64,000 nucleotides of DNA from Alteribacillus iranensis (GTDB lineage Bacteria > Bacillota > Bacilli > Bacillales > Marinococcaceae): assembly GCF_900113025.1 (NCBI RefSeq), contig NZ_FONT01000008.1, positions 1 through 64,000 on the forward strand. The letters run 5' to 3'. The notes beneath the pieces are model-generated. The model saw only the letters and a list, made by a program, of their open reading frames with translations, was not told the origin of the DNA and did not search any database. Below are positions 25,816 through 34,514 of the stretch, piece after piece. Position numbers and translations under genes: made by a program. Positions within the stretch are counted from its first letter, which is position 1; each line of letters starts with the position of its first letter.

Positions 25816-26583
25816 TTATCGTTCGCTCCACCATAACACTCGATTTCTTAATAAAATTAATAACCTGTCAAAAATAAAACCAAGCAGCGCAATTATGAAA
25901 ACACCAGCTAGTACAATATCTACACGTCCATATGAGTCCGCGTTCAGAATCATAAATCCAAGACCATGACCAGTTGATGTACCAATCATTTCTGAAGAAA
26001 ACATCATCACAAAGGTGAGAGCTAATGCGACACGCCAACCATCAAAGATCTTTGGCAAAGCTGCAGGTAATATAATCCTCCAAAGCATCTTAAATTTTGA
26101 AGCACCCATATTTTCTGCAGACCATAAGTAGAGTTTGTTTATATTACGAACCCCATCTAATGTGGCGATAAAGCATGGAAAGAAAGCACTTGTAAAAATG
26201 ATTAAAATTCTCGTGACATCGGTCACACCAAACCAAACGAGAAATACTGGTAATAGCGCGATTTTAGGTATTGGATTAAAGAAAGAAATGAGTGGGTCAA
26301 AAAAGTTACCAATTGGCTTAAAAAACCCTGCAAGCATCCCTAATACCGTTCCAATTAACACGACTAAGAGAAATCCTAAAATGGTTCGGTAAAGGCTGAT
26401 ACCAACGTGAGGGTAGATGCTACCGTCTGCAAACATCTCGCCTATCCGACTGAAAATTTCTACAGGACTTGATACGTAGGTTGGAAACCACGATGTGATG
26501 GAAAGCACTTGCCAAAGCAATAGAAAAAAAAGTATTTCTCCAATGGATGTAAGAACGAACCACTTTTTTGAGTTGTTTTGCAT
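25816..26583 (-). CDS. ABC importer permease, SsuC/TauC family (first copy)
   Basis: A 255-residue inner-membrane permease of the same family as the next gene. The EAA loop is NMGASKFKMLWRIILPAALPKIFDG, followed by GWRVALALTFVMMFSSEMIG. It begins one base after the ATPase gene. Two permease genes in this family's operons are uncommon but known for riboflavin-precursor and aromatic-acid importers. Confidence 0.85.
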   Translation of the reverse strand: MQNNSKKWFVLTSIGEILFFLLLWQVLSITSWFPTYVSSPVEIFSRIGEMFADGSIYPHVGISLYRTILGFLLVVLIGTVLGMLAGFFKPIGNFFDPLISFFNPIPKIALLPVFLVWFGVTDVTRILIIFTSAFFPCFIATLDGVRNINKLYLWSAENMGASKFKMLWRIILPAALPKIFDGWRVALALTFVMMFSSEMIGTSTGHGLGFMILNADSYGRVDIVLAGVFIIALLGFIFDRLLILLRNRVLWWSER

Positions 26584-26584
26584 G

Positions 26585-27415
26585 TTAAACGCCCCTTAGT
26601 TGTTTAACGTTTTGTTCTTCGTGCAAGAGATCCCAGATTTTATTACGGTAATCAACAAAGTCATAGGACTTACGAATCGAAATCTCCCGCGGACGAGGTA
26701 GATCAATTTTAATAACCTCTTTCACAGTGGAAGGACGTTTAGAAAGAACGACGACGTAATCACTCAAAAATACTGCTTCCTCAATATCATGGGTCACAAA
26801 TAAAACGCTTTTTCTTGATTCTGACCAAATACGCTGTAGTTCAGCTTGCATCATTTCCCGTGTCTGGGAATCCAGAGCACCAAATGGTTCGTCCATTAAC
26901 AATACTTCCGGATTAAACGCAAGCACTTTCGCAAGGGATACACGTTGTTTCATTCCGCCAGATAACTCGGAAGGCAAGTTATTTTTAAATTCCCAGAGAC
27001 CTACTAGTTTCAGAAAATATTCGACACGCTCTTTTATTTCTTTTTTTGGAAGCTTTTGTACTTCTAATCCCCAAGCCACATTTCGGTCTACCTTCAACCA
27101 CGGATACAAAGTTGATTCCTGAAACATCATCCCGCGATCAGGACCAGGCTTGTTTACTTCCTTTCCATTAACGATGACTTCTCCTGATGTTTTATCAATA
27201 AAGCCGCCAACAATATGAAGGAATGTACTTTTACCACACCCACTCGGCCCAACGACACTAACAAATTCTCCTTCTTTAATGTCTAGGTTAACTTCTTTAA
27301 TCGCCTCGATTTCTTCGTCGTTACGCGTAAATACTTTTCTCACTTTATTTATCTTTATAGCGCTTTTTTCTTTGCCAAGAGGGGACCCTCCTGCAGCGAT
27401 CTCATTCTCTGTCAT
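26585..27415 (-). CDS. ABC importer ATPase, SsuB/TauB family
   Basis: A 276-residue ATPase. Walker A is GPSGCGKST, the signature ELSGGMKQRVSLAK and Walker B VLLMDEPFGALD. A 20-residue N-terminal extension precedes the domain. It drives the two adjacent permeases, with the lipoprotein encoded upstream as receptor. It follows an intercistronic hairpin at 27441-27461. Confidence 0.9.
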   Translation of the reverse strand: MTENEIAAGGSPLGKEKSAIKINKVRKVFTRNDEEIEAIKEVNLDIKEGEFVSVVGPSGCGKSTFLHIVGGFIDKTSGEVIVNGKEVNKPGPDRGMMFQESTLYPWLKVDRNVAWGLEVQKLPKKEIKERVEYFLKLVGLWEFKNNLPSELSGGMKQRVSLAKVLAFNPEVLLMDEPFGALDSQTREMMQAELQRIWSESRKSVLFVTHDIEEAVFLSDYVVVLSKRPSTVKEVIKIDLPRPREISIRKSYDFVDYRNKIWDLLHEEQNVKQLRGV

Positions 27416-27440
27416 GTAACTTCACCTCCGAAAATGTGAA

Positions 27441-27461
27441 GGGGCATCCGGCTTATGCCCC
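27441..27461 (-). other. Intercistronic hairpin after the SsuA-like gene
   Basis: Perfect 7-bp arms GGGGCAT/ATGCCCC with a 7-base loop, no T-run, located between the binding-protein stop and the ATPase start. It has the same position relative to a binding-protein gene as the hairpin at 18069-18127. Confidence 0.55.
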
Positions 27462-27500
27462 TCCATGAATTTCAGGTACTAGCTAAATTCTCTATCTTCT

Positions 27501-28526
27501 TTATTCATCTCCAGATATAAAGGACTCGTCTATTAACGTGTCGAGATCCACTTCTTCTTCAATCCATTCTTCCTTTAACAGAATGTCTTGTACAACATCC
27601 CATCCTTCTCGATTAAACGATCCATCTATCGCACGCGCGTAATCTTCCATTTGGAGATAAACTTCAGGGTCTGCTAAGACGAATTCAGCATCCAAGAGCT
27701 TTTGGCGAGCTTCTTCCGGATTATTAACATAATATTCTGTCATTGTTTGTAAATCACTAACCAATGCTTGCACAGCTTCTTCATTTTCCTCCACAAACTT
27801 CGGTTCCATGAATAGATTTAAGAAATCTTCTTCGATAGGTACGCCATCCTTCGACGTAAATATGGTCTTTAATTCACCTGAATTCTCAGCCATATCATAA
27901 AAAGGCTGCGGAAACATGCCGACATCTATTTTTCCACTTTCAATAGCCTCTTGCATTGCCGGGATTGGCAATACAGCGTACTCCACGTCTTTATCTGGAT
28001 CAAGGCCTGCTTCTCTAATGGCTGATCGTGCCCACATGTCCGTCGGCGATTTAAAATCTACTACCCCGACTGTTTTCCCTTTTAAATCTTTTGCAGATTC
28101 AATGTCTGAATCAGCAGATGCTAAAAAAGCGGAGTTAAATCCATCATCTGGGCTTTCTTTTGCTATATTTGCAATCACTTTCATATCAACGCCTTGGGCC
28201 TTGGACATAATAGATGCCCCTTGTCCCAATGTCCCTCCATGGATCTGGCCTGCTCGATAGGCATTAAGTCTATCAGCATTAGCTCGGAATTGTTGCAGTT
28301 CGAGGGTGTATTTTTCACCGTAATTTGGTGCTAAATCCGAAGCAACCTTCATAAGCCATAAATTTTCTTCCGTGGCATACCCGACACCTAGTTTTATCTC
28401 AACTGGTCCATCACTCTCACTGGCTTCTGTACTAGACGAAGTGTTTGTTTCATCTTCAGAGGAGCCACAAGCGGAAAGAATCAACCCTATAATTAATATC
28501 GTGAGGATGCTTAACAGTTTTTTCAT
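27501..28526 (-). CDS. ABC importer substrate-binding lipoprotein, SsuA/NMT1 family
   Basis: A 341-residue type II binding lipoprotein. The signal peptide ends in the lipobox LSAC (residues about 17-20), then an acidic Ser/Thr linker. The mature domain starts with KLGVGYATEENLWLMKVASD, and KGKTVGVVDFKSPTDMW is typical of the NMT1/THI5-like family that binds sulfonates, taurine, thiamine precursors or aromatic acids. ATG at 28526 follows AGAAGGGTG; a GTG six bases earlier is an alternative. The ligand is unknown. Confidence 0.87.
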   Translation of the reverse strand: MKKLLSILTILIIGLILSACGSSEDETNTSSSTEASESDGPVEIKLGVGYATEENLWLMKVASDLAPNYGEKYTLELQQFRANADRLNAYRAGQIHGGTLGQGASIMSKAQGVDMKVIANIAKESPDDGFNSAFLASADSDIESAKDLKGKTVGVVDFKSPTDMWARSAIREAGLDPDKDVEYAVLPIPAMQEAIESGKIDVGMFPQPFYDMAENSGELKTIFTSKDGVPIEEDFLNLFMEPKFVEENEEAVQALVSDLQTMTEYYVNNPEEARQKLLDAEFVLADPEVYLQMEDYARAIDGSFNREGWDVVQDILLKEEWIEEEVDLDTLIDESFISGDE

Positions 28527-28546
28527 AGTCACCCTTCTTTCAATTT

Positions 28547-29503
28547 TTAATGATTGGTATAACGCTCAAGCAGCTCAATCATCACCTTAAAATCTTCTTT
28601 TGTATCCAAATAAGCGTAACGGCCATTTCCGTTCCAGAAATTTCCTTCTTGTACTGTGTTGTAGCCTTTCGCATTCAGTTCTACTAATTTACTTTCAAGG
28701 TCGTCCACTTCAAAAGAAATATGATGAACTCCCTCTCCATATTTTGTTAAGTGCTCTTTCCAAGTACTTGGTTCGTCGCCTGGCTGAATTAACTCTATTT
28801 CAATGGTCGGTGTCTGAAAAAACATAAAGGTAGCATCTGCTCTAGTGTCTTCTCCGTTATAGACAACCCGTGTAATTTCCTTAGGTCCCTCTTTTATTTT
28901 TGGCGGGAGGTCTACGTCTAATATTCTGCTGTAGTGTCCAGCCACACTGTCTATGTTTTCAACCACAAGGGCGATTTGTGTTATCGTTCTAGATCCAAAA
29001 AGGGGTTCGGCAATTAAATCTTTTACGTTCTTTGGTTGAGGCGTCTCTCTTTCTAGCAATTCGATAACAGTCTTACATGCATTTTCTGTATCTAAATAAG
29101 CATACCGACCTTTATTATCAGAAGTGAATTCGCCGCTCTGCAACAGTTTGTAATTATTTTCTTCTAAATATTTCATTCGGTTCGAAATCGTATCTGTAAC
29201 AAATGCGATATGGTGAATCCCTTCCCCACGCTCTTCTAGATAATCTTTCATCGTACTCGGCTCCTCATTGATTTCCATCAGTTCTATTTGAACCGACGGT
29301 GTGTCAATAAACACGAGCTTACTTTGCGTGTTGGAAGGCTCCCCTCTATAATAAACGTTCGACCTCTCATGAGACCCTGTTAAAAACCATTCCGGCTTCG
29401 GTATCCCTAGTAACACAGCAAAATTCTCACATGCTTCCTCGATATCCCGAACAACAAAAGCAATTTGATCGACCGTTTTCGTTCCTAATAAAGTGGTACT
29501 CAT
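28547..29503 (-). CDS. Twin vicinal-oxygen-chelate (VOC) domain protein
   Basis: A 318-residue protein made of two similar VOC modules (about residues 6-150 and 168-316). Each has a GxHHI strand (GIHHIAFV, GVHHISFE), a late VIELLE/MIELLE glutamate and an IELM/IELI strand, as in methylmalonyl-CoA epimerase and some extradiol enzymes. In both modules the usual first-strand metal His is Gln (DQIAFVV, TQIALVV). Four VOC units in one chain would form a self-contained site pair. The reaction is not known; epimerase, isomerase or ring cleavage are possible. ATG at 29503 follows TTGGAGGGTG. Confidence 0.75.
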   Translation of the reverse strand: MSTTLLGTKTVDQIAFVVRDIEEACENFAVLLGIPKPEWFLTGSHERSNVYYRGEPSNTQSKLVFIDTPSVQIELMEINEEPSTMKDYLEERGEGIHHIAFVTDTISNRMKYLEENNYKLLQSGEFTSDNKGRYAYLDTENACKTVIELLERETPQPKNVKDLIAEPLFGSRTITQIALVVENIDSVAGHYSRILDVDLPPKIKEGPKEITRVVYNGEDTRADATFMFFQTPTIEIELIQPGDEPSTWKEHLTKYGEGVHHISFEVDDLESKLVELNAKGYNTVQEGNFWNGNGRYAYLDTKEDFKVMIELLERYTNH

Positions 29504-29579
29504 CCTGCACCCTCCAACGTTCATTTGGCATAAGTGCACTAAATCAACAGACATTTCATTAGTGCACCTACTTACTTAT

Positions 29580-30380
29580 TTATTTCACTTCACCCGGCAT
29601 GCCTCTTACACCGAGTCCGCCGTCGCTTTCTATGACAGCACCTGTAATCGCTCTAGAATTATCAGAAGCTAATAATACATACGCACCGTTGTGATCATCC
29701 GCTTCCTGGGCAATTTGCAATGGGTTTCTACTTGCAATGAATTTTTTTCTCGTTTCTGGATCAATCTTTTTGACACTCTCTTGTAATGGCGGGATGGCTG
29801 TTATATTCGTAACTGTACCACCAGGTGAGACTCCATTCACTCGAATATCCGGAGCTAACTCGAACGCCAATTCACGAATGAGTCCAACAATAGCATGTTT
29901 ACTTGCTGTATATATCGGTCCTCCTCCGTTTGGGTAAAAACCAGCATTGGACGTGGTGAAAATTATATTTCCCTTGGTTTTCTGTAATTCTTTGTAAGCT
30001 GCTTTGACTCCCATTAATCCACCTTTTACATTTATATCAAAAATCATGGAGAACGCCTCATCTAATCGATCTTCTGGAAGTTGTTCTAGAGAAACAAATC
30101 CATCGAACACCCCAGCATTCGAGACGAAGATATTCAGTTTTCCAAATGTGTCAACGGTTTTTCTTACCGCTTCCACATGAGTGTCATATTTAGACACATC
30201 TCCTTCTAAAGCAAGTAAATTGTCCCCCAACTCCTTTTGTAAACTCTCCAGTTTGGATGGCGACCTTCCGATAATACAAACTTTTGCTCCTTCTGATAGG
30301 AACCGTCTTGTAACCGCTTCTCCGATTCCGTTCGTGCCACCCGTGACTATTGCTACTTTATTTTCTAATTCACCTGCCAT
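29580..30380 (-). CDS. cis-dihydrodiol dehydrogenase, BphB/HcaB-like SDR
   Basis: A 266-residue short-chain dehydrogenase. The cofactor motif is TGGTNGIG, NAG is at NIFVSNAG, and the catalytic Ser-Tyr-Lys lies in TSNAGFYPNGGGP...YTASK. The SNAGFYPNGGGP stretch and the C-terminal ESDGGLGVRGM are hallmarks of biphenyl- and phenylpropionate-dihydrodiol dehydrogenases. It should oxidise the cis-dihydrodiol made by the adjacent Rieske dioxygenase to a catechol with NAD+. ATG at 30380 follows ATAGGTGG. It starts 16 bases after the dioxygenase beta gene. Confidence 0.87.
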   Translation of the reverse strand: MAGELENKVAIVTGGTNGIGEAVTRRFLSEGAKVCIIGRSPSKLESLQKELGDNLLALEGDVSKYDTHVEAVRKTVDTFGKLNIFVSNAGVFDGFVSLEQLPEDRLDEAFSMIFDINVKGGLMGVKAAYKELQKTKGNIIFTTSNAGFYPNGGGPIYTASKHAIVGLIRELAFELAPDIRVNGVSPGGTVTNITAIPPLQESVKKIDPETRKKFIASRNPLQIAQEADDHNGAYVLLASDNSRAITGAVIESDGGLGVRGMPGEVK

Positions 30381-30396
30381 AAAGACCACCTATCCT

Positions 30397-30903
30397 CTAA
30401 ACGAAAATTGCTAAATTTCTGGTACCTAACGTCGTTTGATCTGCAATGAATGTACGTTCTTGAAGTCTCCACTTCCCACTTCTTTTGACCAGCCTATCGG
30501 TCCGTTCCCCAGATACTAATTCTGCACCAATTTCTGTACTTCTGCTTCGATATAAAAGTAAATTGCTTTTCACTGTCACTTGGTTTTCATTGTATTCTTG
30601 AATTCTTACGTTCCCGACATTTCTTCTTGTACGAGAGGGTGGTGTTTCCGCCCAAGCTAAATCAGTTTTCAGACGATCAACACGAAGCGTAAGTGTTTCC
30701 ATATCATCATCGAATAAGAGCGTATCATCCGTAAAATCAGGTACGTCTTTTTCTTGCAAATTCACCCGCAACGGCATTCGATAACGACAGTCCTCATCAA
30801 ATAATTCCAGCCAATCATCAAATAGTAAATTATCAAGTAGATGTGCCTCATGATACAACCATTGTTCTATCTCATATTGGAGTTCTATAACTTCTTTCAT
30901 CAA
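30397..30903 (-). CDS. Ring-hydroxylating dioxygenase, beta (small) subunit
   Basis: A 168-residue NTF2-like fold subunit: EIEQWLYHEAHLLDNLLFDDWLELFDEDCRYRMPLR-type N-terminal region (key W, L, D, Y positions), a central LRVDRLKTDLAWAE and late FIADQTTLGTRNLAIFV. It is a structural partner of the catalytic alpha subunit, usually alpha3beta3, and begins ten bases after it. Confidence 0.9.
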   Translation of the reverse strand: MMKEVIELQYEIEQWLYHEAHLLDNLLFDDWLELFDEDCRYRMPLRVNLQEKDVPDFTDDTLLFDDDMETLTLRVDRLKTDLAWAETPPSRTRRNVGNVRIQEYNENQVTVKSNLLLYRSRSTEIGAELVSGERTDRLVKRSGKWRLQERTFIADQTTLGTRNLAIFV

Positions 30904-30913
30904 CTTCCCCTCC

Positions 30914-32239
30914 CTACTCTGCAGTTACCTGGTCGAGCCAGTTGCGGAAAAACGCTCTGGCATTTGCTTCGTTGAATTTATTTTCGTATGCGATTCCCGG
31001 ACCTACAAAATCATCTACGGGTTTTTTATGCATTCCCTGCGTGTAATTAAAGAACGTATTTTCCTGTAAATGATAAGCTCCTTTGCTGTTTTGAGTAATA
31101 TCTGTCCAATTCTCAGAGTCGTCTTGTTCGAAGATACCGGACGCTCCAAATGTTAATGAATTCGTTTGGTTTGATAACTCTTTCCATTCTTTGGTTGCAT
31201 TTTTTTCGACAATTTGCCATTGGGTGATTTCAATTTTGTCAGGACCTTTCGGCTGCCATAATCGGAATGAAGTATTTGAAACTTGTTTTCCTTTAAAATC
31301 CATCGAGGAAATTAATATCATCATGTGCGGAGACACACAGACAATCATATTTTTTAATTTTTCTAACACACCCCATTGTTCTGGGGAGAGACGTTCTTTA
31401 TATTCTTCTGTTAATTCCTCTGGAAACGCAAAATGCGGATTAGGCATACCTAAATTTAATCCATGCCCATTTCCTGTATAAATTTGATACCCGTATTTTG
31501 AGTAATCTCCTGAAGGTACGAGCCCTAACTTAGCAATGGAACCATGAGAAACTAATGTATGGTAAGAATCTGAAATCGTGTTGTCCGAGCCTAGTTTCCA
31601 AGAAGCATTGACGACCCATTTCATCGGCGGTCCTTGTACTTCCATTTCTGCACGGTTAAAGGCTAGGTCTAAATACCACTTAATGTCTCCTAAATACTCA
31701 TCTAGCGGTACAGCCTCTTCATTAAACGTTGCAAAAATCAAGCCTGCGTACTCATCATGACGGATTTCTTTTAGCCCCATTTTGCTTTTATCTAACGTGT
31801 CACCGTACACTTCTTTCTGGAAAGGAACTCCTGCAAGGTCACCTGTATTTTTAAAATTAAAACCGTGATAAGGACAGACAAAACTTTTTTCATTCCCATG
31901 GTCCATGCGGCATAACTTCATTCCCCTATGTGTACAAACATTTAATAAAACGTGGATGTCACCGTCACTTCCATGGGTCACAATGACACTATGCTCTCCC
32001 ATTTGTCTCGTAACGAAATCACCTTTATTTGGTATTTCTGATTTATGAGCAAGGAAAAGCCATGACTTCAAAAATATTTTTTCCATTTCCAACTCATACA
32101 CCTTTGGATGAGAAAAGATATACGCTGGGATAATCCCTTCTTCTGGTTTCACCGTCTCCTTTAAATGTTGAATAAGTTCGCTCTTCGTCATGTCTTCTAA
32201 ACGAGGGAATTTTCCCGTATCGATGATTGACAATGTCAT
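30914..32239 (-). CDS. Ring-hydroxylating dioxygenase, alpha (large) subunit
   Basis: A 441-residue Rieske oxygenase alpha subunit. The Rieske motif is exact, C-x-H-x17-C-x2-H (CTHRG to CPYHG). The mononuclear iron site shows DSYHTLVSH, and the third ligand Asp in FEQDDSENW. It cis-dihydroxylates an aromatic ring with O2 and electrons from a ferredoxin/reductase. Length and motifs fit the benzoate/biphenyl/naphthalene-type two-subunit enzymes. The ring substrate is not evident. Neither a reductase nor a Rieske ferredoxin is encoded in this operon. Confidence 0.92.
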   Translation of the reverse strand: MTLSIIDTGKFPRLEDMTKSELIQHLKETVKPEEGIIPAYIFSHPKVYELEMEKIFLKSWLFLAHKSEIPNKGDFVTRQMGEHSVIVTHGSDGDIHVLLNVCTHRGMKLCRMDHGNEKSFVCPYHGFNFKNTGDLAGVPFQKEVYGDTLDKSKMGLKEIRHDEYAGLIFATFNEEAVPLDEYLGDIKWYLDLAFNRAEMEVQGPPMKWVVNASWKLGSDNTISDSYHTLVSHGSIAKLGLVPSGDYSKYGYQIYTGNGHGLNLGMPNPHFAFPEELTEEYKERLSPEQWGVLEKLKNMIVCVSPHMMILISSMDFKGKQVSNTSFRLWQPKGPDKIEITQWQIVEKNATKEWKELSNQTNSLTFGASGIFEQDDSENWTDITQNSKGAYHLQENTFFNYTQGMHKKPVDDFVGPGIAYENKFNEANARAFFRNWLDQVTAE

Positions 32240-32253
32240 CCAACCTCCTATTT

Positions 32254-33033
32254 TTATGTTCCAATTCTTAAAGGTGATTTCACCTTTTTCAGTGTTCCTA
32301 AAATGCTTAAGGCTGCGAGGTAGCTAGTTTTAGGGTTACTTGGCAATGGATTGTTTTCTATCGTCGCCGTGAATGTTCCAAAATCTCCAATCGCTTTAAT
32401 CGCATGTTCGTTTTTATCAGCGTTCGGATCAGCAATGATCGTGACTTCTGTCTCACGAATCCCTTTCCCAGCGAGAGATAATATAATAGAGACGTTGATG
32501 TTTTTAGGAAACTTCTCAATAGCGTCAGAAGCAGGTCCGTGAAAAATAACTTTCTCTTCTGTGATACCTGGTTCACCTAGAGAATGGGCTGGTTTTCGAG
32601 TGGTTAAAGATACTTTTTCTACTTCACCTAGCGAACTTGCGTTTTGAATGAGATCAATTCCTCCGATTGCACCAGAAGGTAAGTAAACGGAGCGATGAAA
32701 TGTTTCAGCTGTAGAATAAACGGTCTCTGAAAACGTTTTATCTGCCAGTGCTCCAATACTGATCACTACCACGTCTTTTTTCTCTAGAGTATGAGGAACC
32801 AGTGACTTTACCGCCTCAATATTAGCCGCTTCGACAACTATATCTATATCCGAATCCAGGAATGCATCTACCTCGTCAAAGAGATCTATACCGAACGTCT
32901 CACGCAACGTGGCATATTTGTTCGTATCACGCACTAGTAGACTTTGAACGGATAGGTCCGTCTCTGTGTCCTTTTGTATTTCTTCCATTAAAAATTGTGC
33001 TATTGCTCCTGCTCCGATAATACCTATATTCAT
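32254..33033 (-). CDS. L-aspartate dehydrogenase-like protein (NadX/DUF108 family)
   Basis: A 259-residue NAD(P)-binding protein. The Rossmann motif is GIIGAGAIAQFL at residues 4-15, then DIVVEAANIEAVK. The family's central sequence SIGALADKTF, LPSGAIGGID and the C-terminal NPKTSYLAALSIL are all present. The family deaminates L-aspartate to iminoaspartate. In an aromatic operon the real substrate may be another amine or 2-oxo/imino acid. ADP- or NAD-specificity cannot be read. It starts 12 bases after the aldehyde dehydrogenase gene. Confidence 0.8.
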   Translation of the reverse strand: MNIGIIGAGAIAQFLMEEIQKDTETDLSVQSLLVRDTNKYATLRETFGIDLFDEVDAFLDSDIDIVVEAANIEAVKSLVPHTLEKKDVVVISIGALADKTFSETVYSTAETFHRSVYLPSGAIGGIDLIQNASSLGEVEKVSLTTRKPAHSLGEPGITEEKVIFHGPASDAIEKFPKNINVSIILSLAGKGIRETEVTIIADPNADKNEHAIKAIGDFGTFTATIENNPLPSNPKTSYLAALSILGTLKKVKSPLRIGT

Positions 33034-33045
33034 CTTTGCAACTCC

Positions 33046-34503
33046 TTAATTGGCAAAACCATATGAATCTGTGAAATGTTCAAATCCACCGTACCTCGTG
33101 ACACCGCCTAACCCGCTTTCTTTAATTCCAGGGAAATCTAGGTTTAAATCAATAAAGATCGTATGATTGTTGTGAAACACTGCTCCTGCTTCTATGCGAT
33201 CCGAGAGTTTTCTGGCTTCTTCTGAATCTTGTGTCCATACAGAAGCTCTTAATCCAAATTCCGTGTCATTCGCATATTTCACCGCTTGGTCAAGATCTGT
33301 AAATGGGATGATTGGAATAACAGGACCAAACTGTTCAGCGTGGACGATTTCATCTTGTTGCTTTACATTCGTTACAATAGCCGGGAGCATAAAGTAACCT
33401 TTGTCCCACTTCTCTTCATTTAACTTTCGGCCATAATGTTCAACGGTCGCTCCGTTTTTCTCTGCATTCTTTAGTAGATTTGTAACAAACTCATACTGGC
33501 CTTTGTTATTCAATGGTCCCATCGTCGAATCCGGATGAATCCCTTCTCCTACTGTTACTTTATTAAACTCACGTTTTAATTTATCTAAGAGTTCCTCGTA
33601 GCGTGATTCGTGTACGTAAATCCGTTTGATAGCGGAACATACTTGACCGGCTCCTCGTAAGATACCGTTTTTTATTTTCGTTATTTCTTCCTTATCTAAC
33701 CGTGCATCTTCCAAAACAATCGCCGGATCATTTCCTCCAAGCTCTAAGTGTAACTTTTTTAACGTAGAAGCCGATTTTTCCATTAATTCTTTTCCGGTAT
33801 CCGTGCCACCCACAAACGATATCATCCTGATTCTGCTGTCTTTTGCTAAGTAATCTCCAATAAACTGACCGGATCCTGTGATGATATTCAATACGCCCGG
33901 CGGCAAGCAATCCGCTATTTCTCTCATGACTGTTATAATTGTTAGCGGACAGTTCGTCGCTGGCTTCAATATGACTGTATTCCCTGTCAGTATCGCCGGG
34001 ATCACTCGCTTGAACGTTAAAATCATAGGAGAGTTCCAAGGAGTAATAACGGCTGTGACACCACGAGGTCTGCGACGGATCTCCACTTGCTGAATGTCAT
34101 TTGACAAATCCGTTGGGTTATACCAATCCTTAATAGTTGTAGGAAGGGTTTCTAGAATTTCCACGCATCTCTTAATATCTTTTTTGGCTTCCACTAATGT
34201 CTTGCCATTCTCTCTTACGAATAGCGAGGTATATTCATCGACTTTATCTTTCAGTCGCTCCCAGGCTCGTGTCATACTTTCTATCCGTTCCTCCAATGGA
34301 GAATGAGACCAGTACTCGAAAGCATCTTGTGCTGTCATTATAGCTTCATTTATATGACTCTCTTCCGCCATCCCCACATGGCCGACAACATCGTTTGTGA
34401 AAGCCGGGTTAATGACCTCTCTTGTCGTTGTTGTTTTTGTCCAACTCCCATTAATCAATATCTTTCCATCCACCGTTTGGTTGTCTTCCGTTTTAGAGAC
34501 CAT
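33046..34503 (-). CDS. NAD(P)-dependent aldehyde dehydrogenase
   Basis: A 485-residue ALDH-superfamily enzyme. TPWNSPMILTFKRVIPAI-like cofactor region, FVGGTDTGKELM, catalytic Glu in LELGGNDPAIVL and catalytic Cys in GAGQVCSAIKR are present, and the length is normal. By context it could oxidise a semialdehyde from meta-cleavage or an aldehyde made by the upstream TPP enzyme. The two roles cannot be distinguished by sequence. Confidence 0.9.
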   Translation of the reverse strand: MVSKTEDNQTVDGKILINGSWTKTTTTREVINPAFTNDVVGHVGMAEESHINEAIMTAQDAFEYWSHSPLEERIESMTRAWERLKDKVDEYTSLFVRENGKTLVEAKKDIKRCVEILETLPTTIKDWYNPTDLSNDIQQVEIRRRPRGVTAVITPWNSPMILTFKRVIPAILTGNTVILKPATNCPLTIITVMREIADCLPPGVLNIITGSGQFIGDYLAKDSRIRMISFVGGTDTGKELMEKSASTLKKLHLELGGNDPAIVLEDARLDKEEITKIKNGILRGAGQVCSAIKRIYVHESRYEELLDKLKREFNKVTVGEGIHPDSTMGPLNNKGQYEFVTNLLKNAEKNGATVEHYGRKLNEEKWDKGYFMLPAIVTNVKQQDEIVHAEQFGPVIPIIPFTDLDQAVKYANDTEFGLRASVWTQDSEEARKLSDRIEAGAVFHNNHTIFIDLNLDFPGIKESGLGGVTRYGGFEHFTDSYGFAN

Positions 34504-34514
34504 GTATTTTCCTC

